This document shows, piece after piece, positions 35,224 to 44,562 of a DNA stretch of 64,000 bases. The notes under the pieces are model-generated. The model did not search any database. It saw nothing but the letters and a program-made list of their open reading frames with translations, and had not been told where the DNA came from. The stretch is taken from assembly GCA_024275115.1 (NCBI GenBank), contig JAJRZT010000021.1, positions 1-64,000 of the forward strand, written 5' to 3'. The stretch's first letter is position 1. Every line of letters begins with the position of its first letter. The stretch is from Gammaproteobacteria bacterium (GTDB lineage Bacteria > Pseudomonadota > Gammaproteobacteria > UBA6429 > Thiohalophilaceae). A program made the translations under genes and the position numbers.

Positions 35224-37535
35224 AGCGACTGGTAAAACAATTCTTTAATCGCCTGTTCAGCGGCAGCGCACCTATTATTTCTCTGATTATATTATTGGTT
35301 GCTTCGCTTTATTTAATGAGTGGCGCAACCCATAACTCGGCTCAATTCAGCCAGCAGTTTTCAGTCCTTTTAGGCATTAATGCTCTGGCCGCTATTTTAC
35401 TGGTTGGGCTGATCACCAAAAATTTAATTACCCTTATTAAGCAATACCGACGCCGCCAGGTTGGCTCCCGCCTTACCGCCAAACTGGTTATTATGTTTGT
35501 AATTTTATCGGTAACACCTGTAAGTGTTGTCTATTATTTTTCACTGGATTTTTTACAACGCGGCATTGATAGCTGGTTTGATGTACGCGTAGAAAAAGCC
35601 TTAAGTGACTCGCTTGAATTAAGTAAAGCTTCACTTGAAGAACGTATGAATGATTTAGTTACCGATGTAAAACAACAGGCAAGCGAACTGGTTAACACCA
35701 CCGACGGACTGGTTGCACTTAAGCTAAATGAGTTGCGTCTCGATAGTAAAGCCTCTGAATTAACCTTGTTTCACTATAGCGGGCATATCATCGGCTCGAG
35801 CACTGCCAATACCCGGCAACTTATTACGTTTGGGTTGAAAGAAAAAACGGTTGGCAAGGCGCGTAAAGGTGAACCTGATTTTGGGCTGATCCCCTTCAGT
35901 GACATAAGTGTTGATAAAAATTCCGGTATCAATAAAGGTAATATTCGTATTCGTATCGCGGTGCCCGTAGCCAGCCCCGACCCCGTTGCAGAAGGCCGCG
36001 TTCTGCAAGCCCTGTATCCAGTCACACCCCGCATGAATAGTCTGGCCACCACCGTACAAATCGCTTTTAGCGATTATAATGAACTTACTTATTTGCGCAC
36101 CCCTCTTAAATACAGCTTTATTCTGACTTTGTCTCTGGTGTTAATGCTGAGTATTTTATCGGCTATCTGGGCGGCTTTTTTCTATGCACGCCATCTGGTT
36201 GCACCGGTAACCAATCTGGTAAAAGGTACGCTGGCCGTTGCAAAGGGGGATTACACTATTCGTCTACCGCTGCCGGGTAATGATGATCTGGGTAACTTAG
36301 TCCGCTCATTTAATGACATGATGCACCAGCTCACTATGGCACGTGAATCAGCTGAACTGAGCCAGCAACAACTTGAATCGTCCCACTCTTATTTACAGGG
36401 CGTACTGGCTAACCTGACATCGGGTGTATTAACGCTCGATACCCATCATAATTTAATCACGTCCAATATTACTGCCAGCCAGATATTGGCCGTTGACCTG
36501 ACCGATTATATTGATAAAGAGCTTGAGCTTATTGTTGATGACCACACTTTTCTGTACTTTTTTCTGGATGCTATTAAACCCCACCTTGAAAACAGCGATA
36601 AGCAATGGACTGAAGAAATCACGTTGTTCGCAAAAGAAGGCCGCCAGGTTATCATGTGCCGTGGCACCACGTTACCCGACGGTGGTTTTGTTATTGTCTT
36701 TGACGACATTACCCAGTCACTGCAATCACAACGTAACGCCGCATGGGGTGAGGTTGCTCGTAGGCTGGCACATGAAATAAAAAACCCGCTTACCCCCATT
36801 CAACTTTCAGCCGAACGACTAAGGCACAAGTATTTAAACACGATGCCAGCAGAAGATGCTGAAGTACTGGATCGTTCAACCAACACCATTGTTCAGCAAG
36901 TTGAAACCTTAAAACAAATGGTCAAAGCTTTTTCTGACTATGCGCGAATGCCTGCTGTTGAATTAAAAACCATTGACTTAAACTCTTTAATTAGTGAAGT
37001 ACTCGACCTTTATCAGGACACAAAAACAAACGTAAAAATAAATACGCAGTTAGATAACACCATGCCACATATTGAAGCCGACATTAATCGCATGCGGCAG
37101 TTGCTTACTAATTTAATTAAAAATGCGCTGGAAGCAATGGAGGAGCAAACCGAAGGTGAACTTATCATTACCACCGAGTGTGCTAAAAAAGCCGCCTGCC
37201 ATTACGTTGAATTGCAAATTAAAGACACCGGCCCCGGCATACCACATAATATGTTTAGCACCTTGTTTGAGCCCTATATTACAAGCAAACCCAAGGGCAG
37301 CGGCTTAGGGCTGGCCATTGTTAAAAAAATAGTTGAAGAGCATGGTGGTGTACTATGGGCTGAAAATAATCAGTCACCGCTTAATGCACAAACAATGGGT
37401 ACCAATGGCAATCAGTCAGGTGCAACCATCTTTATTCGCTTACCCGTCGTCAGCATTAAAAATAAAAAGTCCACCGACTCCCCTGCAGCACAGTTAGACT
37501 TACTGAACAAAGGAAACAACAATGCCGCAACATGA
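35205..37535 (+). CDS. ntrY: NtrY-type membrane sensor histidine kinase
   Basis: An inner-membrane histidine kinase of the NtrY family, about 770 residues. Features in order: membrane helices near 20-70 and 90-115, a periplasmic or linker sensor region, another membrane segment near 300-325, a HAMP domain (APVTNLVKGTLAVAKGDYTIRLPL), a PAS domain (about 390-490), the phospho-acceptor box ARRLAHEIKNPLTPIQLSAERL, and an ATPase domain with N-box (LTNLIKNALEAME) and G-box (KGSGLGLAIVKKI). ATG 35220 overlaps the preceding stop (ATGA) and is an equally good start. The partner is ntrX, overlapping by 14 bases. Confidence 0.92.
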   Translation: MAATKMKRLVKQFFNRLFSGSAPIISLIILLVASLYLMSGATHNSAQFSQQFSVLLGINALAAILLVGLITKNLITLIKQYRRRQVGSRLTAKLVIMFVILSVTPVSVVYYFSLDFLQRGIDSWFDVRVEKALSDSLELSKASLEERMNDLVTDVKQQASELVNTTDGLVALKLNELRLDSKASELTLFHYSGHIIGSSTANTRQLITFGLKEKTVGKARKGEPDFGLIPFSDISVDKNSGINKGNIRIRIAVPVASPDPVAEGRVLQALYPVTPRMNSLATTVQIAFSDYNELTYLRTPLKYSFILTLSLVLMLSILSAIWAAFFYARHLVAPVTNLVKGTLAVAKGDYTIRLPLPGNDDLGNLVRSFNDMMHQLTMARESAELSQQQLESSHSYLQGVLANLTSGVLTLDTHHNLITSNITASQILAVDLTDYIDKELELIVDDHTFLYFFLDAIKPHLENSDKQWTEEITLFAKEGRQVIMCRGTTLPDGGFVIVFDDITQSLQSQRNAAWGEVARRLAHEIKNPLTPIQLSAERLRHKYLNTMPAEDAEVLDRSTNTIVQQVETLKQMVKAFSDYARMPAVELKTIDLNSLISEVLDLYQDTKTNVKINTQLDNTMPHIEADINRMRQLLTNLIKNALEAMEEQTEGELIITTECAKKAACHYVELQIKDTGPGIPHNMFSTLFEPYITSKPKGSGLGLAIVKKIVEEHGGVLWAENNQSPLNAQTMGTNGNQSGATIFIRLPVVSIKNKKSTDSPAAQLDLLNKGNNNAAT

Positions 37536-38934
37536 ACCCGCATCCACCGAAGTCAGCAACCAGGCAAAGGGTGTACCGTACATTCTTGTGGTTGACGATG
37601 AACCCGATATTCGAAACCTGGTACGCGAAATTCTTGAAGACGAAGGCTATGAAGTCGCCGTTGCGGAAAATGGTTCGGATGCGCGTGACTCACAACGTGC
37701 ACGTCGCCCTGATCTTGTGTTACTCGATATCTGGATGCCCGATGTCGATGGCATTACTTTATTAAAAGAATGGTCAAAAGAAGAAGGGGGATTATCCATA
37801 CCGGTTATTATGATGTCTGGACACGGTACGGTTGAAACCGCCGTTGAAGCCACTCGACTGGGCGCCTATGACTTTATCGAAAAGCCTTTATCACTCGCCA
37901 AACTATTGCTCACCATTGAACACGCTCTCGAAGCAGATAAATTGCAACGTGAAAACATGGGCCTAAGAAAACGCGGCCAGCTCAATATTGAACTGCTGGG
38001 CAAAAGTGCCACGATGCAAAGCTTTCGCGAAAATGTTCAACGTATCGCCGAACATGATACCTGGATACTGCTTAGCGGCGAGCCCGGCACTGAACTGGAA
38101 ATTACTGCACAATATCTGCATCAAAACAGCCGCCGCAAAGACCGCCCTTTTATTGACGTGAATGTTGCAACACTTTCTCCCGATACAGCCGCAAAAGAAT
38201 TATTTGGTAGCGAAGTAAATGGTAAAATTACCTACGGCTTACTGGAACAAGCCAGCGGTGGTACCCTGTACCTGCACGATATGAGTGATATGGATCTGGA
38301 ATCACAGGCTAAATTTTTTTCTGCACTTGAAAAAAAGTCCTTTGTGCGTATTGGTGGCAACGAAGCTGTTACCATTCATATTCGTATTATTGCCGCCACC
38401 CACCGCAACCTGCAAAAACTGGTTGAAGATGGCCACTTTCGAGAAGATTTATATTACCAATTAAATGTTGTACCCGTAAATGTTCCCCCTCTTCGCGAAC
38501 ACCATGAAGACGTCCCTGAATTATTAAATTACTATATCAATCTTTTTGTTGAATACGACAACCTGCCTTATCGTAAATTTTCGATGGCGGCACAAAATAA
38601 ACTGCGCAATCACAGCTGGCCGGGGAATATCCGTGAATTAAAAAATATGGTGCAACGATTACTTATCGTCGGTGCTGGTACAGAAATTGAAGTAAATGAA
38701 ATTAATAATGCACTCGGGCAAATAAAAACAACCAGCAGCGCATTACCAACAGGCTTTGAACTCCCTTTACGCGAAGCACGCGAACAGTTTGAACGAAACT
38801 ATATTATCCACCAGTTAAAAATTGCCAACGGCAGTGTTGGCAAAGCCGCTAAAACCATTGGACTGGAGCGTACTCATTTATATCGAAAACTACGCTCACT
38901 GGAAATTGATCCTAAACATTTAGATGATGATTAA
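37522..38934 (+). CDS. ntrX: NtrX-like response regulator with degenerate AAA+ domain
   Basis: The layout is receiver (15-135, phospho-acceptor Asp69 in LLDIWMPDVDG), sigma54-activator AAA+ domain (about 155-390) and a C-terminal Fis-type helix-turn-helix (NGSVGKAAKTIGLERTHLYRKLRSL). The ATPase centre is eroded. Walker A reads GEPGTELE (187-194) without the GK pair, Walker B reads TLYLHDM rather than LFLDE, and the sigma54-contacting GAFTGA loop is replaced by SEVNGKITYG. It therefore probably works as an ATP-independent, sigma54-independent DNA-binding regulator. It overlaps ntrY and ends the def operon. Confidence 0.9.
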   Translation: MPQHEPASTEVSNQAKGVPYILVVDDEPDIRNLVREILEDEGYEVAVAENGSDARDSQRARRPDLVLLDIWMPDVDGITLLKEWSKEEGGLSIPVIMMSGHGTVETAVEATRLGAYDFIEKPLSLAKLLLTIEHALEADKLQRENMGLRKRGQLNIELLGKSATMQSFRENVQRIAEHDTWILLSGEPGTELEITAQYLHQNSRRKDRPFIDVNVATLSPDTAAKELFGSEVNGKITYGLLEQASGGTLYLHDMSDMDLESQAKFFSALEKKSFVRIGGNEAVTIHIRIIAATHRNLQKLVEDGHFREDLYYQLNVVPVNVPPLREHHEDVPELLNYYINLFVEYDNLPYRKFSMAAQNKLRNHSWPGNIRELKNMVQRLLIVGAGTEIEVNEINNALGQIKTTSSALPTGFELPLREAREQFERNYIIHQLKIANGSVGKAAKTIGLERTHLYRKLRSLEIDPKHLDDD

Positions 38935-38993
38935 AGTTCGAATAAAGCGTAAGTAGTAACCACAACCATCGATTGACCTTATAACCTATTTAT

Positions 38994-40142
38994 TCAGAAA
39001 TACCATTGGACTTGCAGAGTCACATTATCTTCTAATGCCCCGTACTCACTGCCACTGTTACCTTTGTATAATTGTGTACCCGCCGACAATTCAGTGTTAT
39101 CGGTAGCGGAAACAATTAAGCGTAAATATAAAAACTGACTGCCATCGTCAAGATTTTTAATATAGTAGTTTTCTAATTTCCAGAGGGATGAAATGTCATA
39201 CCCCACCAGCGCACCCACATAACGCCGTGCCAGACTCTGGATTTTTCCCGACAACAAGCGATCAAAATCATAGTCCAACGAATTACTTTTACCCTGCCCG
39301 TTGTAATAGAGTTCGACCATAAATAACAACGTATTGGGAAAACTGTAATCAGCACCGAGTACGATACGTTGATATTGACCATCAACCGGAGACGACGTCC
39401 GAGTCCACTCGCCACGCACACCCACCGGCCCCAGTTGCCCGGCAAAATCGAAACCGGCCATGGTGTCATTTCGGAATCGACCCACGGTCATACCCAGGTC
39501 GTAACGCGCTATATTCGTGCGCCAACGTAACGCGGTCGTATTGCGTACCGATTTGTCATGCGCTGCACCAACCAGGCTAAGACGCGATAAGTCGTTATAG
39601 TCCCAATCAACAACAACCGCACCAACACCAACACGCTCTTCGCGTTCGATCTGCGTGGGTGTAAACGGATTAATAATATCGACCGGACTCCAAAACAGCG
39701 CAGTACCCCAGGCAATACGTTGTCGACCGATACGCACATCCGCATCCATCACTCGAGCATCAAGATAGGCACGATAAAACCCGTGGCGCGCATAGACTGA
39801 TTTATTATCAGCATAGGTCTTGTTTAGATCAAGGAAAGTGTCCGAAGCCCTGTTCTGTTGTGTCAGGAACTGATTTGTTTCCAGATAATTACCCAGCAGA
39901 ACTTCATTATCATATTGCACATTGAATGTCGTTTCTTTAGCCAGACTGCCCTTCAGTTCCAGGCGCAGCCGATTGAGATCAAGATTATAGGATTGCTGCG
40001 ATCCAAATAAACTCAGCGTGCGTGAATTTACGAATAAATTTTTATAGTAACCACTAAGCTCAATCTCTGCTTTTGCTGTTTGCCAAAATCCACTAACAAA
40101 CAAACTCAGTAGCAGTGTCGACCCGACTTTTTTATCCAACAT
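38994..40142 (-). CDS. Outer-membrane beta-barrel protein (DUF1302-like)
   Basis: The 382-residue product opens with a signal peptide (LLLSLFVSGFWQTAKA). Alternating polar/hydrophobic strands and a C-terminal aromatic residue (VTLQVQWYF) mark an outer-membrane beta barrel. The segment RIGRQRIAWGTALFWSPVDIINPFTPTQIEREE resembles DUF1302/porin-like proteins. It overlaps the FtsX-like permease gene by 11 bases and is the last of four co-directional genes, so it probably provides the outer-membrane part of that system. Confidence 0.75.
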   Translation of the reverse strand: MLDKKVGSTLLLSLFVSGFWQTAKAEIELSGYYKNLFVNSRTLSLFGSQQSYNLDLNRLRLELKGSLAKETTFNVQYDNEVLLGNYLETNQFLTQQNRASDTFLDLNKTYADNKSVYARHGFYRAYLDARVMDADVRIGRQRIAWGTALFWSPVDIINPFTPTQIEREERVGVGAVVVDWDYNDLSRLSLVGAAHDKSVRNTTALRWRTNIARYDLGMTVGRFRNDTMAGFDFAGQLGPVGVRGEWTRTSSPVDGQYQRIVLGADYSFPNTLLFMVELYYNGQGKSNSLDYDFDRLLSGKIQSLARRYVGALVGYDISSLWKLENYYIKNLDDGSQFLYLRLIVSATDNTELSAGTQLYKGNSGSEYGALEDNVTLQVQWYF

Positions 40143-42645
40143 TACGGATAGCCGTCACCGGCTCCAAATGTGATGCACGAATAGCAGGATAGATTGCCGT
40201 TAGCACACCGGTGGCAAACAAAATCAGCGCCGCCCACCAAAAACTGCCGATGATAATCACCGGCCTAAGAATCGGCGTCATCCCAGGTATGGTTTCGGAG
40301 GCATCCATTAAATTTGTTAAATCGATACCGGTACTACCGTAGTAAGCGGTGACGACTAAGCCAAGAACCATACCCACAATAATACCGATAGCTGATAACG
40401 CCAGCGATTCATAAATGACAATACGCAATACCTGCCCAGGTGCCGTGCCCAATGCCATCATCACGCCAAACTCGCGGGTACGCTCAAGCACCGACATTAA
40501 TAAAGTATTCATTATTCCCATGGCAATCACGAACAACACGATAGCCAGTATGATGTAAAAAAACACATCACTGAATTCAATCATCTGCACAACAGCGGGC
40601 ATCAGCGTTTCCCATGGCAGCGCTTCAAGTCCACTATTACCACCCATACGGCGATTCAAACTTGTTGCAAATTCTTTACTATCCCGACGATCTTTTAATG
40701 CTATCGCAATGGTGGAAATACTATTATTTAAGCCTAACAATGCCTGCCCCGCCGAAAGAGGGATGAGCCCCATCAATCCATCAAAAAATTCATTGCCTGT
40801 TTCAAATATGCCAACGACACGGTACGCCGCAGAACCCAGGTCGCCATTGACCTGTTGTGCGGTAACAACCACTTTCTCGCCGATTCGAATATCCAGTTTT
40901 TTCGCCACCCGTTGCCCAAGCACGATACTGTTTTTATCGCTGGCAGCAAGATATGTGCCCTCAACAATCACCTTCTGTAACTGGGTCACCTGTTGTTCCC
41001 TTTGTGCATCAATACCCAAGATCAACAAGGGTTCAGATGCCATCGGGCTACTGACCATCGCGCGAGTCTGCACCCGAGGGGTTGCCTCTACAACATTCGG
41101 CGCTTGCTTTACTTTCTGTAATATATTTTCATAATCGTTGATGCGCAGCTCCGGTTCCATATCCAAACGAAAACCTTGCTGTTCTATCTGCACATGGGCA
41201 CTAAAATAACGGGTTGAGTTTTCTACCAACTGTGCATACCAACCTTCAATCAAACCATATAAAACTATAAAGGCGGCCAACCCAAAAGCAGTGGCACCGG
41301 CGGTCAACACGGCACGACGCGGGTTGCGCATAATGCCCCGACTGGCAATCGCCCAGAATACAGCGCGAGTGCGTTGTTGCGTTTTATGCTCACGCGTTTT
41401 ATGGTGTCGGCTTTTATGCGTATGACTTCCACGGATTGCCTCGACTGGTTCAACACTGGCTGCACGCCATGCCGGATAAAGTGCAGGGACGATGCTGATA
41501 AAAAAAACGATGGCTGACAACACTGCAATATGATCCCAACGTGAAACCGGATAGACAATGGCAGAAAGCCCCGGCATGCTTTCCAGCGCTGCAGTAAATT
41601 GTTCAAGGTTCAAGCCCGTGCTGGCAAGGTAAAAATTGATACCCAGCCCAATGATATTGCCGACGGTAATTCCAGCAACACCCAGTAACATCGATTCCAG
41701 AATGACTAACCCTACAATTTGAGAACGCGAGGTGCCCAACGCCATCATCACGCCAAACTCGCGGCTGCGTTCCATCACCGCCATAAGAATGGTATTAGCA
41801 ATACCCACGCCGACCACCACAAACATAATGACCAGAATAATGTAGGTCATCGCTTCATGGAACTGCACCGCCTGTACCACCGATGGCAGTAACTTACGCC
41901 ATCCTAGAACTTCGTAGTCGGTTCCCAACTTGCGTGAGAGTGCCGTTGCCACCTGAGCCGATTGTTGGCGTTGATTTAGCCGAATCGCCCATGCCGTGGC
42001 TCGTCCCCACATCGCATACAAATCACGCGCGGCCTCCAGAGTTAGAAAAGCATAGTTAGTATCGATAGCCTCAATGCCGGTATCGAAAATACCGACAATA
42101 CGATAACGCCCGGCACCAATAGAGCCATCGGCTGCCTGCGTGATCAATACGGCCTCTTCACCCGGCTTGGTACCGAGTATTTTTGCCATTTTGTTACCAA
42201 TCAAAATGCCATTTTCATCATCCGGTTGCAGGTAGCGGCCTTCGATAATCGTTTTATTAATCGTGGTAATCTTGATTTCGTTTTCGGGTTCAACACCCAC
42301 CACCAATACACCGCGACTCTTGTTCGCACCACTGAGCATGGCCTTTCCTGCCAGGCGTACGGACAATGCTTTTATATTATTGTCTTTGAGAATCTCCGCG
42401 CGAACCGTCGGACTATCCGTTAACGCGCGATGTAATTTTTTATCTTCGTGATAACCTTTCCCATGTACTTTTAAATGCCCGGTCAGATAGCTGGTACTGT
42501 TTTCGATCATCTGCTCGTTCATTCCATCGATAAGCCCCCACAAAAACACCAACGATGCCAACCCAACCGTGATCGCAACGACCGTAATCAGAGAACGCCG
42601 AACATTGCGCAGCACGTTTCGCCAGGCCAAACGCAGCAGTTTCAT
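40132..42645 (-). CDS. Double FtsX/MacB-type ABC permease
   Basis: An 837-residue inner-membrane protein made of two tandem FtsX-type permease units, about 1-410 and 430-837. Each has a first helix (RSLITVVAITVGLASLVFLWG; RAVLTAGATAFGLAAFIVLYG), a large periplasmic MacB-like domain and three further helices beginning near MERSREFGVMMALGTSRSQI or LERTREFGVMMALGTAPGQV. The repeat suggests an internal duplication, so a single chain may form the full permease. It overlaps the LolD-like ATPase by four bases. Such transporters usually drive mechanical work on lipoproteins or envelope substrates rather than import. Confidence 0.92.
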   Translation of the reverse strand: MKLLRLAWRNVLRNVRRSLITVVAITVGLASLVFLWGLIDGMNEQMIENSTSYLTGHLKVHGKGYHEDKKLHRALTDSPTVRAEILKDNNIKALSVRLAGKAMLSGANKSRGVLVVGVEPENEIKITTINKTIIEGRYLQPDDENGILIGNKMAKILGTKPGEEAVLITQAADGSIGAGRYRIVGIFDTGIEAIDTNYAFLTLEAARDLYAMWGRATAWAIRLNQRQQSAQVATALSRKLGTDYEVLGWRKLLPSVVQAVQFHEAMTYIILVIMFVVVGVGIANTILMAVMERSREFGVMMALGTSRSQIVGLVILESMLLGVAGITVGNIIGLGINFYLASTGLNLEQFTAALESMPGLSAIVYPVSRWDHIAVLSAIVFFISIVPALYPAWRAASVEPVEAIRGSHTHKSRHHKTREHKTQQRTRAVFWAIASRGIMRNPRRAVLTAGATAFGLAAFIVLYGLIEGWYAQLVENSTRYFSAHVQIEQQGFRLDMEPELRINDYENILQKVKQAPNVVEATPRVQTRAMVSSPMASEPLLILGIDAQREQQVTQLQKVIVEGTYLAASDKNSIVLGQRVAKKLDIRIGEKVVVTAQQVNGDLGSAAYRVVGIFETGNEFFDGLMGLIPLSAGQALLGLNNSISTIAIALKDRRDSKEFATSLNRRMGGNSGLEALPWETLMPAVVQMIEFSDVFFYIILAIVLFVIAMGIMNTLLMSVLERTREFGVMMALGTAPGQVLRIVIYESLALSAIGIIVGMVLGLVVTAYYGSTGIDLTNLMDASETIPGMTPILRPVIIIGSFWWAALILFATGVLTAIYPAIRASHLEPVTAIRNVG

Positions 42646-43340
42646 TTTTTTGCTCCCATTTGTCTGCGTTCATCAACAATTTTTCCATCGCGCAAGGTAA
42701 CAATACGCCGAGCACGCTCCATTACCATCGAGTCATGGGTAGAGAAGATAAAGGTGGTTTTGTGACGCTCATTAAGATCGCGCATTAAATCCAACAAAGC
42801 GGCACCGGTATGAGAATCGAGGTTAGCAGTCGGCTCGTCCGCCAACACAATCGCAGGCTGCGACACAATCGCGCGAGCAACGGCAACGCGCTGCTGTTGA
42901 CCGCCGGACAACTGTGTTGGCCGTCGGTGAACAAAGTCTTTCAAGCCCACTTCACCCAACATACTTTCGGCACGCTCACGTCGTTCTTTGTCCGGCACAC
43001 CCTGAAGCAACATCACATATTCAACGTTTTCAACCGCGCTCAACACCGGAATTAAATTATATTCCTGAAAAATAAAACCAATTTCCCGTAAGCGTAAACG
43101 CGACAACTCCGTTTTCGGTAGACGGCCAATTTCCTGTTCACGGATCCAGATCTGCCCACGGGTTGGCGCATCCAGACCACCAATAATATTCAAAAGCGTG
43201 GTCTTGCCCGAACCGGATGGCCCAACCAACGCCATAAACTCAGCACTTTCCACTGTCAGATCCACACCATCCAGTGCATCAACAATAATGCTGTCCTGAT
43301 GATACTGCTTGCTGACTTGTTTAACGGTGACAAGCGGCAT
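42642..43340 (-). CDS. LolD-like ABC transporter ATPase
   Basis: A 232-residue cytoplasmic ATPase of the LolD/MacB class. Walker A GPSGSGKTTLLN, Q-loop FIFQEYNLIPVLSAVENV, signature LSGGQQQRVAVARAI, Walker B IVLADEPTANLD and H-loop IFSTHDS are all intact. It overlaps the double FtsX permease gene by four bases and lies 12 bases after the LolA-like gene, so the three are surely one operon. It powers the adjacent permease. Confidence 0.95.
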   Translation of the reverse strand: MPLVTVKQVSKQYHQDSIIVDALDGVDLTVESAEFMALVGPSGSGKTTLLNIIGGLDAPTRGQIWIREQEIGRLPKTELSRLRLREIGFIFQEYNLIPVLSAVENVEYVMLLQGVPDKERRERAESMLGEVGLKDFVHRRPTQLSGGQQQRVAVARAIVSQPAIVLADEPTANLDSHTGAALLDLMRDLNERHKTTFIFSTHDSMVMERARRIVTLRDGKIVDERRQMGAKK

Positions 43341-43352
43341 AATATTTCTCCC

Positions 43353-44162
43353 TTAGCGTCGACGGCGCAGATTGCGGAGCGTAAAAATAGAATCTTTAAT
43401 TGGCTTATCAAAAATCACGTCGATAACACGAATACGGGTGACATTTCCTGGCTTCTGTGTGGGTCGCATTTCCCATTCCGTCGGCAACGAGCGATTACCA
43501 AACTTGCGAATTTTAGAGAAGCTCAATACCTTGATTGTCTGGCCGCGTTCATCAATAAATTCCTGCCGCAGCGGCATTAAATCGGTCTTGCGCACCCGAT
43601 ATACGATGCTGCCCCAAACCACGGCAGCATCGGGTTTTGGAGTAGAAAGCACACGATAGACTTCTATACCATTTATATTTTCTGTTGCAACAATTTTGTG
43701 AGTGTAGTCGTTAACCATGCTGCTTTGCTTCACCAAATCATCATTGGAAAAATCCGATCCCATCCAGGGCTGTAACATCATGGAGGGTGGAATTTTAATA
43801 ACCCGTTCGACCTTCGGCAGATAGTTCCACATCTCGCTCTTTACTCGTAATGAACCGATACCCGCTTCTTTAGCCGGAGATAGAATACGAACAAAACTTT
43901 TATTCGGGCGTCGCATCCACATCCGCAATTTGAGTGTACGATTCCAATAAGGCGTGGTGATCGTCATCTCATACTCGCCTAATACCGTGTTGCCCCACAG
44001 GCGACTTTCAACCGCTGACACGATATCCCCGCCTGTTTTATCCTCAGCTGCTAGCAATGCCTCATAATAGAAAGATAGTATAAAAAACACGCCCACCATC
44101 AAAGTGCGATAAGTCAGCTGCCCGCCCATTCCCGGTTCTTTTCGAGTTGAGGTGATTTTCAT
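43353..44162 (-). CDS. LolA-like periplasmic outer-membrane lipoprotein-sorting protein
   Basis: The 269-residue protein has a hydrophobic export segment (about 18-40, TLMVGVFFILSFYYEALLAAE) and a fold typical of the LolA-like family (outer-membrane lipoprotein-sorting protein): YEMTITTPYWNRTLKLRMWMRRPNKSFVRILSPAKEAGIGSLRV, MWNYLPKVERVIKIPPSMMLQPWMGSDFSNDDL. These proteins are thought to bind lipid chains in the periplasm. ATG 44129 is an alternative start that gives a shorter leader. It is the first gene of the four-gene transport block. Confidence 0.85.
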   Translation of the reverse strand: MKITSTRKEPGMGGQLTYRTLMVGVFFILSFYYEALLAAEDKTGGDIVSAVESRLWGNTVLGEYEMTITTPYWNRTLKLRMWMRRPNKSFVRILSPAKEAGIGSLRVKSEMWNYLPKVERVIKIPPSMMLQPWMGSDFSNDDLVKQSSMVNDYTHKIVATENINGIEVYRVLSTPKPDAAVVWGSIVYRVRKTDLMPLRQEFIDERGQTIKVLSFSKIRKFGNRSLPTEWEMRPTQKPGNVTRIRVIDVIFDKPIKDSIFTLRNLRRRR

Positions 44163-44361
44163 TGCAGTCTTCCTTTTAGTTAAACCGGATGCCCCTTATT
44201 ATTAAATAAGTATAGTAAGTAAAAGCTCGGTTACCATAAGTTTAGCCGAAAGGTACTTACCCTTTATTCAAAGACAGGTGCACATCAAGAACAACCACCC
44301 GTAGAGTTTTTATTCTCAGCGTTAATAAATGAAAAAGAAAAACACTTAGCGGCTCCATATA

Positions 44362-44421
44362 AAAAGCGACCGATTTATTTTTTATCTCACTAAATTCTAA
44401 TTAAATAAATCGGTCACTTTT
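44362..44421. terminator. Long hairpin, probable bidirectional terminator
   Basis: Arms aaaagcgaccgatttattt and aaataaatcggtcactttt pair over about 18 bases with one mismatch around a 21-base loop and have A/T-rich flanks on both sides. It lies in the 400-base gap between the LolA-like gene and the YeeE gene, where I see no gene. It would sit downstream of the YeeE gene on the minus strand. Confidence 0.5.
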
Positions 44422-44562
44422 CAGCGTCATTCGGAAACACAACATAATTGGACGGTGTCGCATTTCATATTTGCCATAGAACCATGAAAGCGTTGAACTT
44501 GGGCAAAGAAGATAAAGGCTTTAGTTACATTGATGAGTAATATCCGCATGAGCACTTACCTA

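Noticed and set aside
44484-44540. 18-codon ORF MKALNLGKEDKGFSYIDE
   Set aside because: Too short, with no supporting context; it may be a chance ORF or a trace of a lost gene.
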